Assembly: GCA_029204225.1 (NCBI GenBank)
Contig: CM055097.1
Span: 30,285,785 to 30,349,784, forward strand
Length of the DNA: 64,000 nt
DNA from: Diphasiastrum complanatum
Lineage: Eukaryota > Streptophyta > Lycopodiopsida > Lycopodiales > Lycopodiaceae
Reading direction: 5' to 3'
The translations under genes and the position numbers were made by a program. The notes beneath the pieces were generated by a model. It saw only the letters and a program-made list of their open reading frames with translations. It searched no databases and was not told where the DNA came from. Positions 48,501 to 59,560 of this stretch are shown piece after piece. Position 1 is the first letter of the stretch; each line of letters opens with the position of its first letter.

Positions 48501-51500
48501 GTGGTAAACACCTTGACACATAGGCATACAATCAATGTTAAGGGTACCTTTTCGAAATGGGAGAATGTGTTTGAATAGGTGCGAGGTAATGCATGAAAGT
48601 TAGCAATTGATCCCTCATCAAGTTATCAAATTCATGTTATGCGATATTTTATAAACTAGCAATTTAGTAATCAACATGTTGACAATTGATGTCTCATTAC
48701 ATAAAATAGAATTTTCGCAATTTGGTTATGACTAAAGTTAAAACAAAAAGGTGGTTTTGACCTTTCTTCACTTTCTCCTTCTCTTATCTCCTCTCTTAAC
48801 TTTTAAACTCCCTTTCTTTTTTGTTGTCGCAAACTAGCGCTTGGGGTCCTGGAAACTAGGCATGTAATGTAGAGTAGGAGCGTGACACATGTCACTCATT
48901 TATCAAACCAAGTTTTCAAATCATCATGTGAAAAGTATCTTTTAATTGGTCAACTCCTGCATTCTAAATTAGTCCTGTAGACTCTAAATGAGATGTGCCC
49001 TTGTGCCAATCACAAGCTTGTCACATTCAAACAATGATCTTTTTAGTATATCAATTATGGTCACCACAAGCTGATGCCTTACTGCCAACTAATATCTACA
49101 AGTAACATTCTACGATGGGACAGGGATTTAGAAGCATGTATAATTCCTTGCCCCCTCAAGGAACATTGTCCTCCATGGCAATTATGGGTAATGTGCATAC
49201 AACCTGTGCTTGGTCTCTCAAATAGCATCATTGGGAGATCTTTTGTGCCATGAAACCAAGTACATGTGCAGCAAACGATTCCACAATCATCTGTACCTCC
49301 GGTTCAATACTCTAGTCTCTTTCTGCTCAGGGCATCACCTCCCCAAGCTCCTGCAAGAAAACATGACTTTTATTCAATCAATAAGTGATCTCCATCACAT
49401 AAGACCCTCTCTAAACATGAAACATGAAAAACAAGATGAACTTTACAATCCTGAGGTAAAGCTAGCTTATAAGTTACTTTATTTATCCTTTCAACAAATT
49501 TTAGGGTCCATACAATCTTAGAGATAGTTTATGGCACTTCCTTGTCAATAGAGAAGTTGAGGTCTTTGGAATTTGAGAAAATGCCATGTCCCCTTCCTTG
49601 AACTCCCTCGATGTTTGTTTCTCATGTGCATAGGTTCTAACCCGATCTATTGCTTGTTTGACATTCACCTTAGCCAACTCAAGCATTCGATTCATGAGAC
49701 ACAAATTTAATAGCTCTAGGAATTGTCTAAATTATGCCTACTGTAGTAGTACTAGCTACCTGAAAGCATGTATCGATAGAAAAGATTTATTTCTGTGATA
49801 CATTCTTTTATCATTATAAGTGAATTCTAATAATGGCAAATAATGCTCCTATTATGCTTGCTTACTACTAACAAAGCACCTAAGCATATCTTCTAGTGTT
49901 TGGTTGACTCTCTCAGTCTATTCGTTTTAGGATAATCCACACTGCTCATTCCACACGGTATCTCTAATGTATTAAACACTCATCCATTTTAGGGGAATTC
50001 TCAATTTTACCTCTAACTTATTAAACACAACAATGAAGGATGTACTTGGAAATCCTGAATTCTCATCAGCACAATGGATCTAGACAAGTCATGAAGTCTA
50101 AGAACATGATGGATAAACAAGTTAGCTATTGTGGGTGCATCCACCCTTCTTATGTGTAGGGACGAAATTAGCCATTTTTGTGGGTTTGATAATTGTAACT
50201 AAGTGTTATGTTGTTGCTACTTATGGGGTGAATGTTGTATAAAGTCTATGGAAATGCTCTCCCATCTACTCAAGCATAGGTACGACTTGCAAAGATCTAG
50301 GCACTCTAGTCCTTTTAGCTTCATTAGCCTCACAATCACATAATGAGAAGCATCTTTCTTAAGTTTAGGTGACCATCCACTCATAGGTCTTATCCATTCC
50401 GAGATGACTAGCACTGGGATTGTTGTGGCATGATTGCAGGATCCTTTTTCACAACTCATCATTTGTTGGAATTAGAGTCTTGTTATCTCTTTGTACGATT
50501 TGATCGACGATGCTTCATAAAGATAATTGCGAGCAAAGAGACTAGACTTCCCTCTTGGGACTTTGCATGGCCATGACTAGGTTCTTCCTCCACTTTCTTG
50601 CATGGAGAATATGCCTGTTGAGTTCTTTAATCTCAACCAATAGGTCATTCTCAATGACTACACATGACATTTGATATAGTATCCTCGGTAATCCATCTGC
50701 ACCCAGTTTTCCTTCCACATTTGAACTGTATTTCCATGTGGAAATGTTGCATCAACTCAGCCCATCTGATGTCGTCTCAAATCTAGATGGTTACAAAAGT
50801 ATTTAAATATATCATGATCTATGTAAACATAAAACTTAGATCCCTACAAGTAATGCCTCCATACCTTTAACACATGGACTATGCCAAACAACTCCTTGTC
50901 ATGAGTTGGAATATCTCTCTGAGCAGAGTTGAGCTTCTTGCTCGCAAAGACCACATGCCTACCCTTTTGCATAGGAATAGCCCCTACAACAATATCATTG
51001 GCATCCATATCTAGTGTAAATGTTTTTTGAGGGTAAAAAATCTTTAGAGTGACTGGTTCAGCCACACATCAGTCCATTTTGATACCTATTTTTTTGCAAT
51101 GTATTTGTCGTAGGCGCTACTATTATGGAGAAATCTTGAATCCTTTTTTTTTGTAAAATATTGCTAACCCAAGGAAAGATCTCAATGTCGAAACATCAAC
51201 TAGCATAGGTCAAGCAAGATTAACAACTTTCTTGGGATCTGGTTTAACTCCATTAGTCGACACAATATGACCTAGATATTCTATACACAAAAAGTAATTG
51301 ATAATCCTCCTCAAATACTTTCTCACACACAATACTTGACACTATCTGTTCCATGGAATCTCCTGCCCCTATCTCATACATAGAGTCACTTGCCCCAAAC
51401 GGCTTTCCAACCTAGAAAGCATCTCATCATGACATCTATTTGTCCTAACACCATATGCAAACTTTCGAGTTGGTGTGTATGTCCATCTTCTTGTCGATTA

Positions 51501-53730
51501 AGAGATTCGAATACCTACATCATAAACCAATTTTCTTGGATTTTTCTCCAACCCATCCCTACACCAAAATCATCCATGATGATAAACAAAAAGTAGAGAT
51601 CAAAGATTCCCGATACTTCCTCACCTTGAAGGAACCATGCTTCACTTAAGAAGACTTCATATTGGCTCTCTAAGGCTGATGAATAACCTATCAATTCATA
51701 GAAATGAACCTTGTTGTTTTTCATGAGGCTAAACAATAATTTGGTGAATCCAGTTGTTTTTATGAGGCTAAACAACAACTTGTCGATTTAATAAAGAATC
51801 CTATTGTTTTTCTGAGGCTAAACAACAATCTTCCTAGTTGATTTTCAAAGGCTAATCAACAACCTTAGTTTCCAAATCTTGTTGGAAAGAACAAAATCTA
51901 CCACATGATAGACCATGAACCTGGATAGATTCAAGAACTTGAAGAAATAACTTTGCTCCAACTCAAACTAGGTATTCCTAGTAGAACTGATCTTTTCTTC
52001 GTACCACCACATGAACGACCAACTATGATTTGGATGGTATCCAGGAATTTACTCGACAACCACAACAAACAATCAATTTAATTAAAACCTGGATTTTTGT
52101 ACTCAATACAAAGCTTTATATCGCTCCTTGGTATCTTTGTCTTCCCAAACCAATACAAAGTAGAATGACGACGTGCTGCTTGTGTCCATGCATAAAGTAG
52201 CTATTGATAAACCAACTCCCTCTTAGAAATGAAGAAACTGTGAAACAATGAAAACATCCTCTTGACTTGAATATTGATTTCCTTAGATATAGACACATAG
52301 TCTATATGTTCTATACAACTCCCTCTTAGAGCTTGCACCTTGGTTGATTTCAACCTCGACTTAACCTTGTCCAATCTTGGCCTTTTAAACTTGACCTTCA
52401 TGTAATTCCCAACTACTTGTGTGGATAGACTTCCTTGTGCTTTGTCTTGCATGTTACCATCCTCAACTTGCATGTGATACTTTGCAGGTTGAAAAAAGCA
52501 CTATATATCCAAGACCTGCATCGCAAGCTTTCTATATGTATATTTATCTATTTTTAAGGGAAAAAGATTATGTTTCTTGATGGTTTAATTAGCATAAAAC
52601 GTTTACTATAGATAGTTAGCTTGCCTAGTCAGGCTCCTTAACTAGTTAACCATTGGAGTTTGCCTATGTATAAATTACTATCAGAACATTTTCTTGATTT
52701 ATTCACACTGGTAAATTGGTCCCTCATAGCATGAGTTTATGGGCCTTCATAAAATGGTTCTGGGAGCTCAATTCAAGGATTGTTTATAGGCTGTGTATGC
52801 CTGAATTTCAACCACCTGTCGGATCAGAGTTCTAGAGAAAAAATCAGCTCATTTATCCAGAGTTACTTAGGCTACATAGAGATGTTATGTTATGGAATTG
52901 TTAGAAAATTTCAAAATGACCAAGTGTGTGCCCTTCGAAACATCTATAGATATAGAGAAGAGGTTTAAGTCGTGGGACGAATCCAACAATAAATGAGGAA
53001 AGAAGAAAACTGAAAAGGAAGTGATAAGAAGATTGATTGGAGCACTGATGTATGCAGCTGTGTACCAGGCCTGACATAGCCAAGCTAAGTCATTATCTAA
53101 GCAATTTCAGAGAGAACTGGATGGCAGCAAAACGGGTGTTAAATATCTGAAGGGAGTGGCAAAGCATAGATTTTTTTTAATTAGGGAACATGTAATGCAA
53201 TCATCGAATTGAGTATGCTGATTCAGATTGGGTGGAGGTCTGGATGATTGGAAATCCACCTCTGAGGATATTTATATGATGGCAGAAGCAGTAACCTGGT
53301 CCAGTTCGAAATGATAGTCAGTAGCACCAACATCATTGACCAAGGCTGAGTACGTTGGGTATGTCAAGCCACAAAAGAGTATGTTTGAATGAAGAACTTC
53401 ATGAGAAAACTTGGAGACATCAGCCCTGAAATGCTTTTGGATAATGATAATGAAGGATGCATCTTTTGAGCACTAGAGTTGTATTAAGAACGCTTGTGTG
53501 CATGCACACAAAAATGCACTTTAAACCCTTATGCAATTATTTGACAATAACTAGATAACATATGATTTGATATGGTTAGTTGTAATTTTATATGGCCCTC
53601 CCTTGCGTGCCTCCCTGCGCCCTCACCGTGCACCCGCCCTTGCGCCCTCCCGGTGCGCCCCCTCCATACGCCCCCTATCTTGTGTGCCTCCATACGCCCT
53701 CCCCGCACCCCCTCCCTGCTCGCCCTCCCT

Positions 53731-53765
<35 letters not shown>

Positions 53766-56143
53766 GGAGAGAAATAGAGGAGAGTGGTGAGTGAGAGAAA
53801 GAGAGTAGGTGTGACATAGGGGGAGTAGGCGTGACATAGGGAGAGAAGGAGAGGAGAGTGGGGAATGAGGGAAAGTGTAGGTGTGACAGTAGGCTATAGG
53901 TATGTCTACAATCTCTCTCTAAAATAGTTTTAATTATATAGATGGTTTGAGAAGGGCAGGTACTCATAGGAATATGCTGATTGAAAATTAAATCTGCTGA
54001 ACCTCTGGGGTATTCTAATTTCTAACTATGTATTTTGCTTAAAATTTGACTCTGTGTTTGAAAGAACATTTTCATAATATGCAGGCGATGTTTGTCTGCA
54101 GCTGAACTTGCTTTACTAGTGGAAGGCCTTGGTGTGGGAGCAGCTTCTTTTGAGGAATGGCTACTTCAGCCAGCTGAATCAGGTTTTGAAGACGTTCCAT
54201 TCTCAGATGATGGCCACATTAAAGTTTACAATCCTGATGAGGGTGTAACTTGGATTGCAAAATCCTATACTGATGATACTGGTACTCGAGGGCTGCTATC
54301 AAGGCGGCCTACTGCAGAGCCTAATAGTCTTCCATTTGTGGACCCTGTTGTTTCAATTTTTGGGAGTTTTCGAAGCACAACTGAATTTAGACCTGATTAT
54401 CAGCAGGAAAGCCTTGAAGATGCAAAGAATGAGCAGTGGGAAGAAGAAAGCCATCAAAGGACACCGCGTGCTCACGGATATCAGCCTGAGGATGGTATGG
54501 TTGGTGACATGGACGAAACCCTAACAACTCCATTACTTTCAAGAGCTGCTAGTGGGAAGTTGGATATGCCCCCTGTTTCCAGGTCGAACTCTCAGAAGAC
54601 CGGAACTCACGAAACTTCCGTATATGGCACCGTGACACAAGGTGGTCTCCAAGATTATTTAGGCACTGTTGGATCCGTGAGAGGTGGTCATAGTGTGACA
54701 CAAGGAAGCATCCATGACTATTTAGGCAGTGTTGGTTCAAGGCGTAACAGCAAGCTGGATCAAGCGCCTTCTTTCAGAAGTAGCTCCAGGAATTGGAGGA
54801 GGGATAGTCAATCAAGCATGGGAATGCGTCATGGAAGCTTTCGACAAGGCAACATGCCAGTGGGTAGCATTCCAGACTCCATGGCAAGTGTGGGTATAGG
54901 AGGTGGGTGGCAGCTTGCATGGCGTTGGACAGGGCCTGAAGATCAAGAAGCCAATAATGAAATGGGAGGTTTCAAGAGGGTATTCTTACGACAAGAATCT
55001 ACTGACCATGCACACTCAGGCTCTGCTTTGTCATTACCAGGAGTAGCTGGATTGGAGACAGAGTCAATTCCAGCTGCAGCATTGGTTGGGCAACCAGCTC
55101 AGTCAATGAAAAATATCCTCTCTGTAGGCCCAGCAATGGTTCATCCAGCAGAGACTGCTGTCCAAGGACCTGCATGGTCTGATTTGCTGGAGGGTGGCGT
55201 TCGGCGTGCTCTTATAGTTGGAGTTGGCCTTCAGATTCTGCAGCAGGTAATCTCTGAGAACAGCAAATGTTTCTTATAGTCCAGTTTGCAGTACTAATCT
55301 TTCAGCTACATCTGCCATCCCCTTAAAAAGTTTGTTCTGGTCAGTTTAGTGGCATCAATGCAGTGCTCTACTTTGTACCACAAATACTCCAACAGTCAGG
55401 TGCCGCGATTTTACTTGAGAAAGTGGGTATAGGACAAAACTCAGGTTCCATTCTGGCTAGTGGTGTGACTTGTTTGATGATGTTGCCCTGCATTGTCTTG
55501 GCAATGAAGCTGATGGACCAATCTGGTCGACGGTAAGTAAGCAGTTGAACATCCAATTTCATTCAGCCGATTTTTGCATTTATTTATCTGCCATTTAGGA
55601 CTTAATTGCTAGTCAAATCCACCTGGGGTGGAGCCATTAATGTCAGGTGAAACATCTTTCCTGTTGGCTTGCATTGCTTATGGATGCAGGCAATTGTTAC
55701 TGGCAACCTTGCCACTGCTGTTTATCTCCTTAATTGGATTGGTCCTGTCAAGTGTCCTCCCTACAGGAATCATACAAGCAGCTGCATCTTTTGTGGGTGT
55801 TACAGTTTATGTTTGCACATTTGTTATGGGATTTGGACCAGTTCCGAATATACTGTGCTCTGAGATTTTTCCTACTCGGGTTAGAGGAGTATGCATAGGC
55901 TTATGCCAAGCAACTTTCTGGATTTGTAACCTCATTGTCACTTATGCGTTTCCCGTTCTACTTTTAGTTGTGGGAATAAGAGGAGTTTTTGGCATATTTG
56001 CGGTAGTTAGTTTGTTATCTTGGCTATTTGTCTTCTTGAAAGTGCCTGAGACAAAGGGAATGCCTTTGGAGGTTATATCAGAGTTCTTCGCAATGTCTGC
56101 TGCTGCACAACCAAGACCACATGCGACAGAGGAAAACTACTGA
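44759..56143 (+). CDS. Tonoplast monosaccharide transporter (TMT/MSSP family)
   Basis: A major-facilitator sugar carrier of the vacuolar membrane, exchanging protons for glucose, fructose or sucrose. CDS is join(44759..44837, 46767..47333, 54102..55246, 55345..55532, 55690..56143), 2433 nt, 810 residues plus stop. All introns are GT-AG. Residues 1-215 form the first six helices, with MHGATKIALAATVGNLLQGW at the start, GADWIGRR, PIYIAETSPSEIRGQ and LPESPRWLVSKGR. Residues 216 to about 585 are the long hydrophilic loop that marks the TMT family (ALLVEGLGVG, GGGWQLAWRWTG, GGFKRVFLRQES). The second half has FSGINAVLYFVPQIL, GPVPNILCSEIFPTRVRGV and VPETKGMPLEVISEFF. Arabidopsis TMTs are about 730 residues; the excess is in the loop, where a VTQG...DYLG module is duplicated. 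No stop or shift is seen, so it is probably functional. Vacuolar location and antiport are family knowledge. Confidence 0.94.
44838..46766 (+). other. Transporter intron 1 (1929 bp)
   Basis: GT...TGCAG. It holds the inverted repeat at 45241-45514 and no other recognised feature. The 112-codon frame at 45517-45855 has no motif and is taken as chance. Confidence 0.85.
45241..45514. repeat. Inverted repeat with CT/GA outer ends in intron 1
   Basis: The left arm (45241-45331) runs from a CT tract through GGGGCCGTGGCTGCCATGCC and GCAGGAGCATTGACGCCACA. The right arm (45375-45514) is its reverse complement with mismatches and ends in a GA tract. The loop of about 43 bp carries another CT run. The whole can fold into a long hairpin in RNA or single-stranded DNA. 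Confidence 0.85.
46767..47333 (+). CDS. Transporter exon 2
   Basis: Codes helices 2 to 6 (residues 27-215): ALLYLKPEFGLE, GADWIGRRLML, GTSIGLAVTIIPIYIAETSP, LPESPRWLVSKGR, KTDVA. Acceptor TATGCAG/GG, donor CTG/GTAAGC. Ends in phase 1. Confidence 0.94.
47960..48410. repeat. CpG-rich 132-bp tandem repeat in intron 2
   Basis: A unit starting CCCGGATGCGTCCGACCCCC occurs at 48007 and 48139, 132 bp apart, nearly identical. Each unit joins a GC part (GGACGCGGGGGTCGGACG) to a T12/A-rich part with AAAAAACCCTAAAA. A third, broken unit follows. GGACGCGTCC-type words make local palindromes. The flanks are AT-rich, so the CpG content stands out sharply. Confidence 0.85.
48411..49480. other. Intronic non-coding stretch
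   Basis: No motif recognised between the CpG-rich repeat and the gypsy remnant. Confidence 0.4.
49480..51400 (-). mobile_element. Ty3/gypsy pol remnant in intron 2 (RT end, RNase H, integrase)
   Basis: Minus strand, right to left. RT end near 51160-51290 (GHIVSTNGVKPDPKKVV, LRSFLGLA). RNase H at 50844-51065 (FTLDMDANDIVVGAIPMQKG, VVFASKKLNSAQRDI, THDKELFGIVHVLKVWRHYL). Decayed integrase at about 49830-50460 (ISIDFIQ, then TERVNQTLEDMLR holding the catalytic Glu region). The integrase C-terminal segment is at 49501-49704 (AIDRVRTYAHEKQTSREFKE, KLSLRLYGP). The style is chromovirus. LTRs, gag and protease are absent. It lies antisense to the host gene. Confidence 0.87.
51401..52950. other. Intronic non-coding stretch
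   Basis: At 51700-51860 a short tandem appears: AATCCAGTTGTTTTTATGAG, with GGCTAAACAACAA repeated about four times. Otherwise nothing is recognised. Confidence 0.5.
52960..53480 (+). mobile_element. Copia RT-RNase H remnant in intron 2
   Basis: Plus strand, in several frames: CTRPDIAKLSHYLSNF, ENWMAAKRVL, IEYADSDWV, then frame-shifted pieces equivalent to the STSGYIFMMAG, WSSSK and TEAEYVG steps of copia RNase H. Many stops. It ends about 600 bp before the exon 3 acceptor. Confidence 0.78.
53590..53900. repeat. C-rich and GA-rich low-complexity tract
   Basis: GCGCCCTCC/CGCCCCCTCC words at 53620-53725 are followed by a GA run at 53732-53763. A purine-rich part follows with GTAGGTGTGACATAGGG repeated three times (53803-53895). 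Long open frames here are artefacts. Confidence 0.85.
54102..55246 (+). CDS. Transporter exon 3 (central loop)
   Basis: Codes AELALLVEGLGVG through LQILQQ (to residue 597). The hydrophilic, Ser/Gly-rich, acidic loop faces the cytosol in this family and is a target of phosphorylation there. Two copies of a module are visible: VTQGGLQDYLGTVGSVRGG and VTQGSIHDYLGSVGSRRN. The exon ends CAG/GTAATC in phase 0. Confidence 0.94.
55345..55532 (+). CDS. Transporter exon 4
   Basis: FSGINAVLYFVPQILQQSG through MKLMDQSGRR, the start of the second six-helix half. Acceptor GGTCAG/TTT, donor CG/GTAAGT. Ends in phase 2. Confidence 0.94.
55690..56143 (+). CDS. Transporter exon 5
   Basis: QLLLATLPLLFISLIGLVLS to the stop TGA at 56141-56143. 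It includes GPVPNILCSEIFPTRVRGV and VPETKGMPLEVISEFF, the C-terminal MFS signatures, and ends ATEENY. Acceptor GATGCAG/G. Confidence 0.95.
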
Positions 56144-57600
56144 ATTTTTTATTGACGTATGGTGCACGTTCAGATCTACTAGCTGCTCAAGGCCAACTTT
56201 TGAAATGAGCAAAGATTGAATGTAGCAGTATACTACTTGTTCGAGGCACAGTACTCTGTGATTCTGCATATGTGGTTGATAGTTTGAAGTTGTCAATTGA
56301 GGTTTGATTTATCTGAAGACCTAAATACAACGTTGTCCTATTGAGTAACCTTCCATTAGCGTGTGTAAGGCTGCTGTTATATTTGAGTGATAGAGCTCTT
56401 GATTGTGTACAAACACTTCATTTCATTCTGCACAGATATTTGAAGTATTATAAGATTATTGAACAAAAACGAGGAACATCCTTCACATGTTTGTCTGCTG
56501 AAATATCATGCACCACAGAATGCATGATCAAAGCTGTCATAAACACACTTATGAAGCTCTTTTTAAGAAAGCTTTCCAAAAACCAGGTTTGAGTCTTACT
56601 GCTGCTTATGCATTGTCACTAGTACAATCGTGTTAAATATTGATGGGATGATAGGTATCATCCTCCCCCAGCAACAGCAACTCCAGTATTTTTTTTGTAC
56701 AAAACATTGGCAAATTTGAAGCTCTGCATCGAATGATGTAATAGCATTTTCTGACAGTCCTCCAATAATTGGAATATTGGCAAGCATGTCCTTTCCTCCA
56801 CTTGAGATCAGGAGTTCGACTCCAATTAATCACACAAATAAGGATATACAAGAAAAGAGAGTGGCAAGCACGCTCTTTGCTCTACTCCAGGTCAGGACTT
56901 CGACTCCAGTTAATCACACAAATAAGGACATACAAGAAACAAACGAAGGTTTTCCAAGACAGGAATCAAGATCAGCCTCGCCTGCCTGGTCACGTAGTTT
57001 CATGGCACCTGAAACCAAGCGCATCAAGCATATATGTTTCAGATCCCTTTGTGAGTATGCAATGTTGACTGAGATGTTTAAGTTGCTTTGTGGTGGATCT
57101 TGTTTTCAGAACTGTATCCCATGGTACTCAAATTCTCAGATTAGTCATGATTGGAATCTCACTTATCACAATGTATACTAACCTGAGCACAATGAGAACT
57201 GAAGATCATGAAAGCATTCTTCTTTCTTGTATGAAATGGTTGTAGTTGAACAAAAAAGGAAAGTGACCCAATGGATGCAGGGCACATGGAGTATTTGACA
57301 TAGAGCAAGCCACATGTTATGACAGGTTGGCAAGCTGCCTTGAAACTGGAAACAGACCTTTGCTTTAGGTGGGCAGAGCACCAACGGTGTCTCTCTTGAT
57401 GGTGGCACAAAGAGTGCAGTCATGATGTGGTCCAAATCCATAGATGGTGCCTTTTGCTTTTTGTGTAGTTAAGGTTGCCTGTATTGTCACTTCGTTGTTA
57501 AGATTGACATTTGTTTAAATAGGATAGTAGAGGTGTCTTATTGTCGTTCTGGTTGTACATAACCTCTTTATGATGACAAATCAATGTGTGTTCATCAAAG
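56144..57600 (+). other. 3' flank of the transporter
   Basis: Holds the 3' UTR (end not determined) and then non-coding DNA. It includes the tandem pair at 56778-56945. No further exon recognised. Confidence 0.5.
56778..56945. repeat. Tandem pair of about 83 bp with B-box-like word
   Basis: The unit runs from TTGGCAAGC through AGGAGTTCGACTCCAATTAA and CACACAAATAAGGATATACA to AGAAA. It recurs with changes (TGGCAAGC..., AGGACTTCGACTCCAGTTAA). GTTCGACTCC resembles a tRNA B box, so a tRNA-derived SINE shard is possible. Confidence 0.6.
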
Positions 57601-57602
57601 TA

Positions 57603-57667
<65 letters not shown>
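57603..57667. repeat. (CT)n-(CA)n compound microsatellite
   Basis: CT run at 57603-57620 passing directly into a CA run to 57667. Confidence 0.96.
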
Positions 57668-57670
<3 letters not shown>

Positions 57671-58224
57671 TTTGATCTAAAATCAGTTATTGCTAGCCAA
57701 TGATTAGGGTGCTGGAAATGTTAGGCAAAAATGTGTGGTTCTAGGGGATTTTAACATCATCAATGCCATAACTTATTCTCATTGAATTAAGTCTAGTTAG
57801 GCAATTATATAGCATAGGATATTCAACTTTAGTAACTTCAAGTCAAGCAGTAAAATTAAGGAAGATAGGCTTATCCATCTCAATTCTCACTAGTCCCTCG
57901 GACATGCATGGTCCCAATATGGTTTTGACCAATTATTGGACTTCTAATTAAATATATTTTACATTTCATGCAAGGAGGCCCTCCTACTTGCGAGTTCTAG
58001 GAGGCGGCCCAATTAGACTCTAGTACATTAAATGTTCTCATTTGACAGTTGGATCAAGTAAGGCTTAGATTTTCCTCATGAGAGCTGCAACTCAATGTTT
58101 ATGCTATTAATATTGTTTCGCTTTAAAATCTTTAGATCTTTGATGTGATGCTCGAATCCTCACTCTTATGTTTAATCAAAGTCCAAGGTTTCTAAGGTCC
58201 AATTCTAGAGGTTCGGTAATTATG
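57668..58224. other. Non-coding stretch
   Basis: No gene or repeat recognised. Confidence 0.4.
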
Positions 58225-58370
58225 TCGTAAGAATTAATGGTATAGCATACATATCTCTATATATCTATATATATAAAGATATTTGTGTATGGGGTAGGAG
58301 GATGCACCCATGGTTGCATGGGTGCATCCTCCCACATAAACTTTTTTTTAGTAAAAAAAATGGAATCTTT
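58225..58370 (+). repeat. Hairpin-forming dispersed repeat, copy 2
   Basis: TATATATA-rich start, then GGTAGGAGGATGCACCCATG and TGCATGGGTGCATCCTCCCA, a near-perfect inverted repeat, then ACATAAACTTTTTTT. Matches the cores at 37.2 and 63.25 kb in part. Confidence 0.6.
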
Positions 58371-58537
58371 TATGCATGGAGTATGATGCATGTGTCATGT
58401 ATGCATCCATCCTATTTCTACTTGCTTCCTTTCCTTCGCCTCTTCTACCCATGCCTCCACACATGCCCGTGCCTCCTCATTTCACGCTGTTGGTGCCTGC
58501 CCTCGCTCGCTCTTTCTCGCTCCTCATTTCTTGGATG

Positions 58538-58544
<7 letters not shown>

Positions 58545-58586
<42 letters not shown>
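58545..58586. repeat. (CT)n microsatellite
   Basis: Perfect CT run about 175 bp after the hairpin core. Confidence 0.96.
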
Positions 58587-58588
<2 letters not shown>

Positions 58589-58687
58589 ATTCTCAATTCA
58601 ATTATCTCCACATTCATTCTACAATTTTGAGAAGTCTTCATTCAATTTTGTCATTCCAATGACAAATGAAGTGTGTTTTGGTCTACA

Positions 58688-59270
58688 ACAGAAGGGACTT
58701 GGAAGTAGTAAGTTTTTAAGCGGATCTTATTCACAAAGCATCATTGATCTAAACTTCTCGTTTCTGTTTTCTTTTGCTTCTCTTGTTAAAGTCAGCAAAA
58801 GAAAACATGCCTATCGTACGTTTAAAACTTTTGCTATGGCTCTTTGCTGCATATATTTTATTGATCGTTCTATTGAGTTGTGGTTGCGTTCTCAGTTTGA
58901 AAGAATCACACAGTAGTTATAGACCTATCGTTGTCTAACAACATTATCGTTGTCGCAATTATTTCATCTACAAGTATAGAAGTTTAGTGTGATCGTAGAC
59001 TCTCCTCATCCAACACGAACAGGGCGGCATTCTGTAAGAAAGTCTGATTGTGCTCCATCATCATCATCAATAATATTATGCTGCATGGCTTTTTGACATC
59101 TACATCAAATTGGATCGTAAGCGTGTAGAATTATAAAACCAGTTTCACCTTATAAAAGAAGCTCCACTCCCACCTCAATTTTAAGTCTGTCGGACTTGGA
59201 AGCAGTACGTTTTTAAGCGGATCTTATTCACAAAGCGTCATTGATCTAAACTTCTTAGTTCTGTTTTCTT
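58688..59270. repeat. 80-bp direct repeat, two copies
   Basis: GGACTTGGAAGTAGTAAGTT plus the next 60 bp (AAGCGGATCTTATTCACAAA, GCATCATTGATCTAAACTTC) at 58688-58768 recurs at 59188-59270. The copies are close to identical and about 500 bp apart. The intervening DNA is not recognised; an LTR or duplication origin is possible. Confidence 0.75.
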
Positions 59271-59429
59271 TTGGTTTTGTTTTGTTTTGTTTTCCCAGCT
59301 TCCAATTGAAACTCCCCACTATTCCAGCTCCGCATGATCAACAATCAATCATCTCCAATTCCACGATGAACAACTGTATGATACCCAAAACTAACTCCTA
59401 CAAATCCTCCACCTAATTCCAGCCCAACC

Positions 59430-59560
59430 AAACATTCGGCTGATCACTTACCTCAAACATTTGGCTGACTTACCTCAAACATTTGGCTGATCACTTACTA
59501 GAGACATTCGGCTGATCACTTACCTCAGACATTCGGCTGATCATCCCTCAAACCAAGCAA
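59430..59560. repeat. 25-bp minisatellite
   Basis: About five copies of ACATTCGGCTGATCACTTAC/CTCAA (59431, 59455 partial, 59477, 59505, 59530). Confidence 0.85.

Larger units (their letters stand above)
47334..54101 (+). other. Transporter intron 2 (6768 bp), TE-filled
   Basis: GTAAGC...CTGCAG. Contents, listed separately, are a CpG-rich 132-bp tandem repeat, a gypsy pol remnant on the opposite strand, a copia remnant in sense, and C-rich/GA-rich tracts. The acceptor at 54101 keeps the frame. An alternative AG at 54084 would break it. Confidence 0.85.

Noticed and set aside
52960-53480. Additional transporter exon within intron 2
   Set aside because: The readable motifs are those of copia RNase H, with stops, and do not fit the transporter frame.
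54084-54101. Alternative exon 3 acceptor at 54084
   Set aside because: It would shift the frame of the transporter; the acceptor at 54101 keeps the frame and gives the family's ALLVEGLGVG segment.
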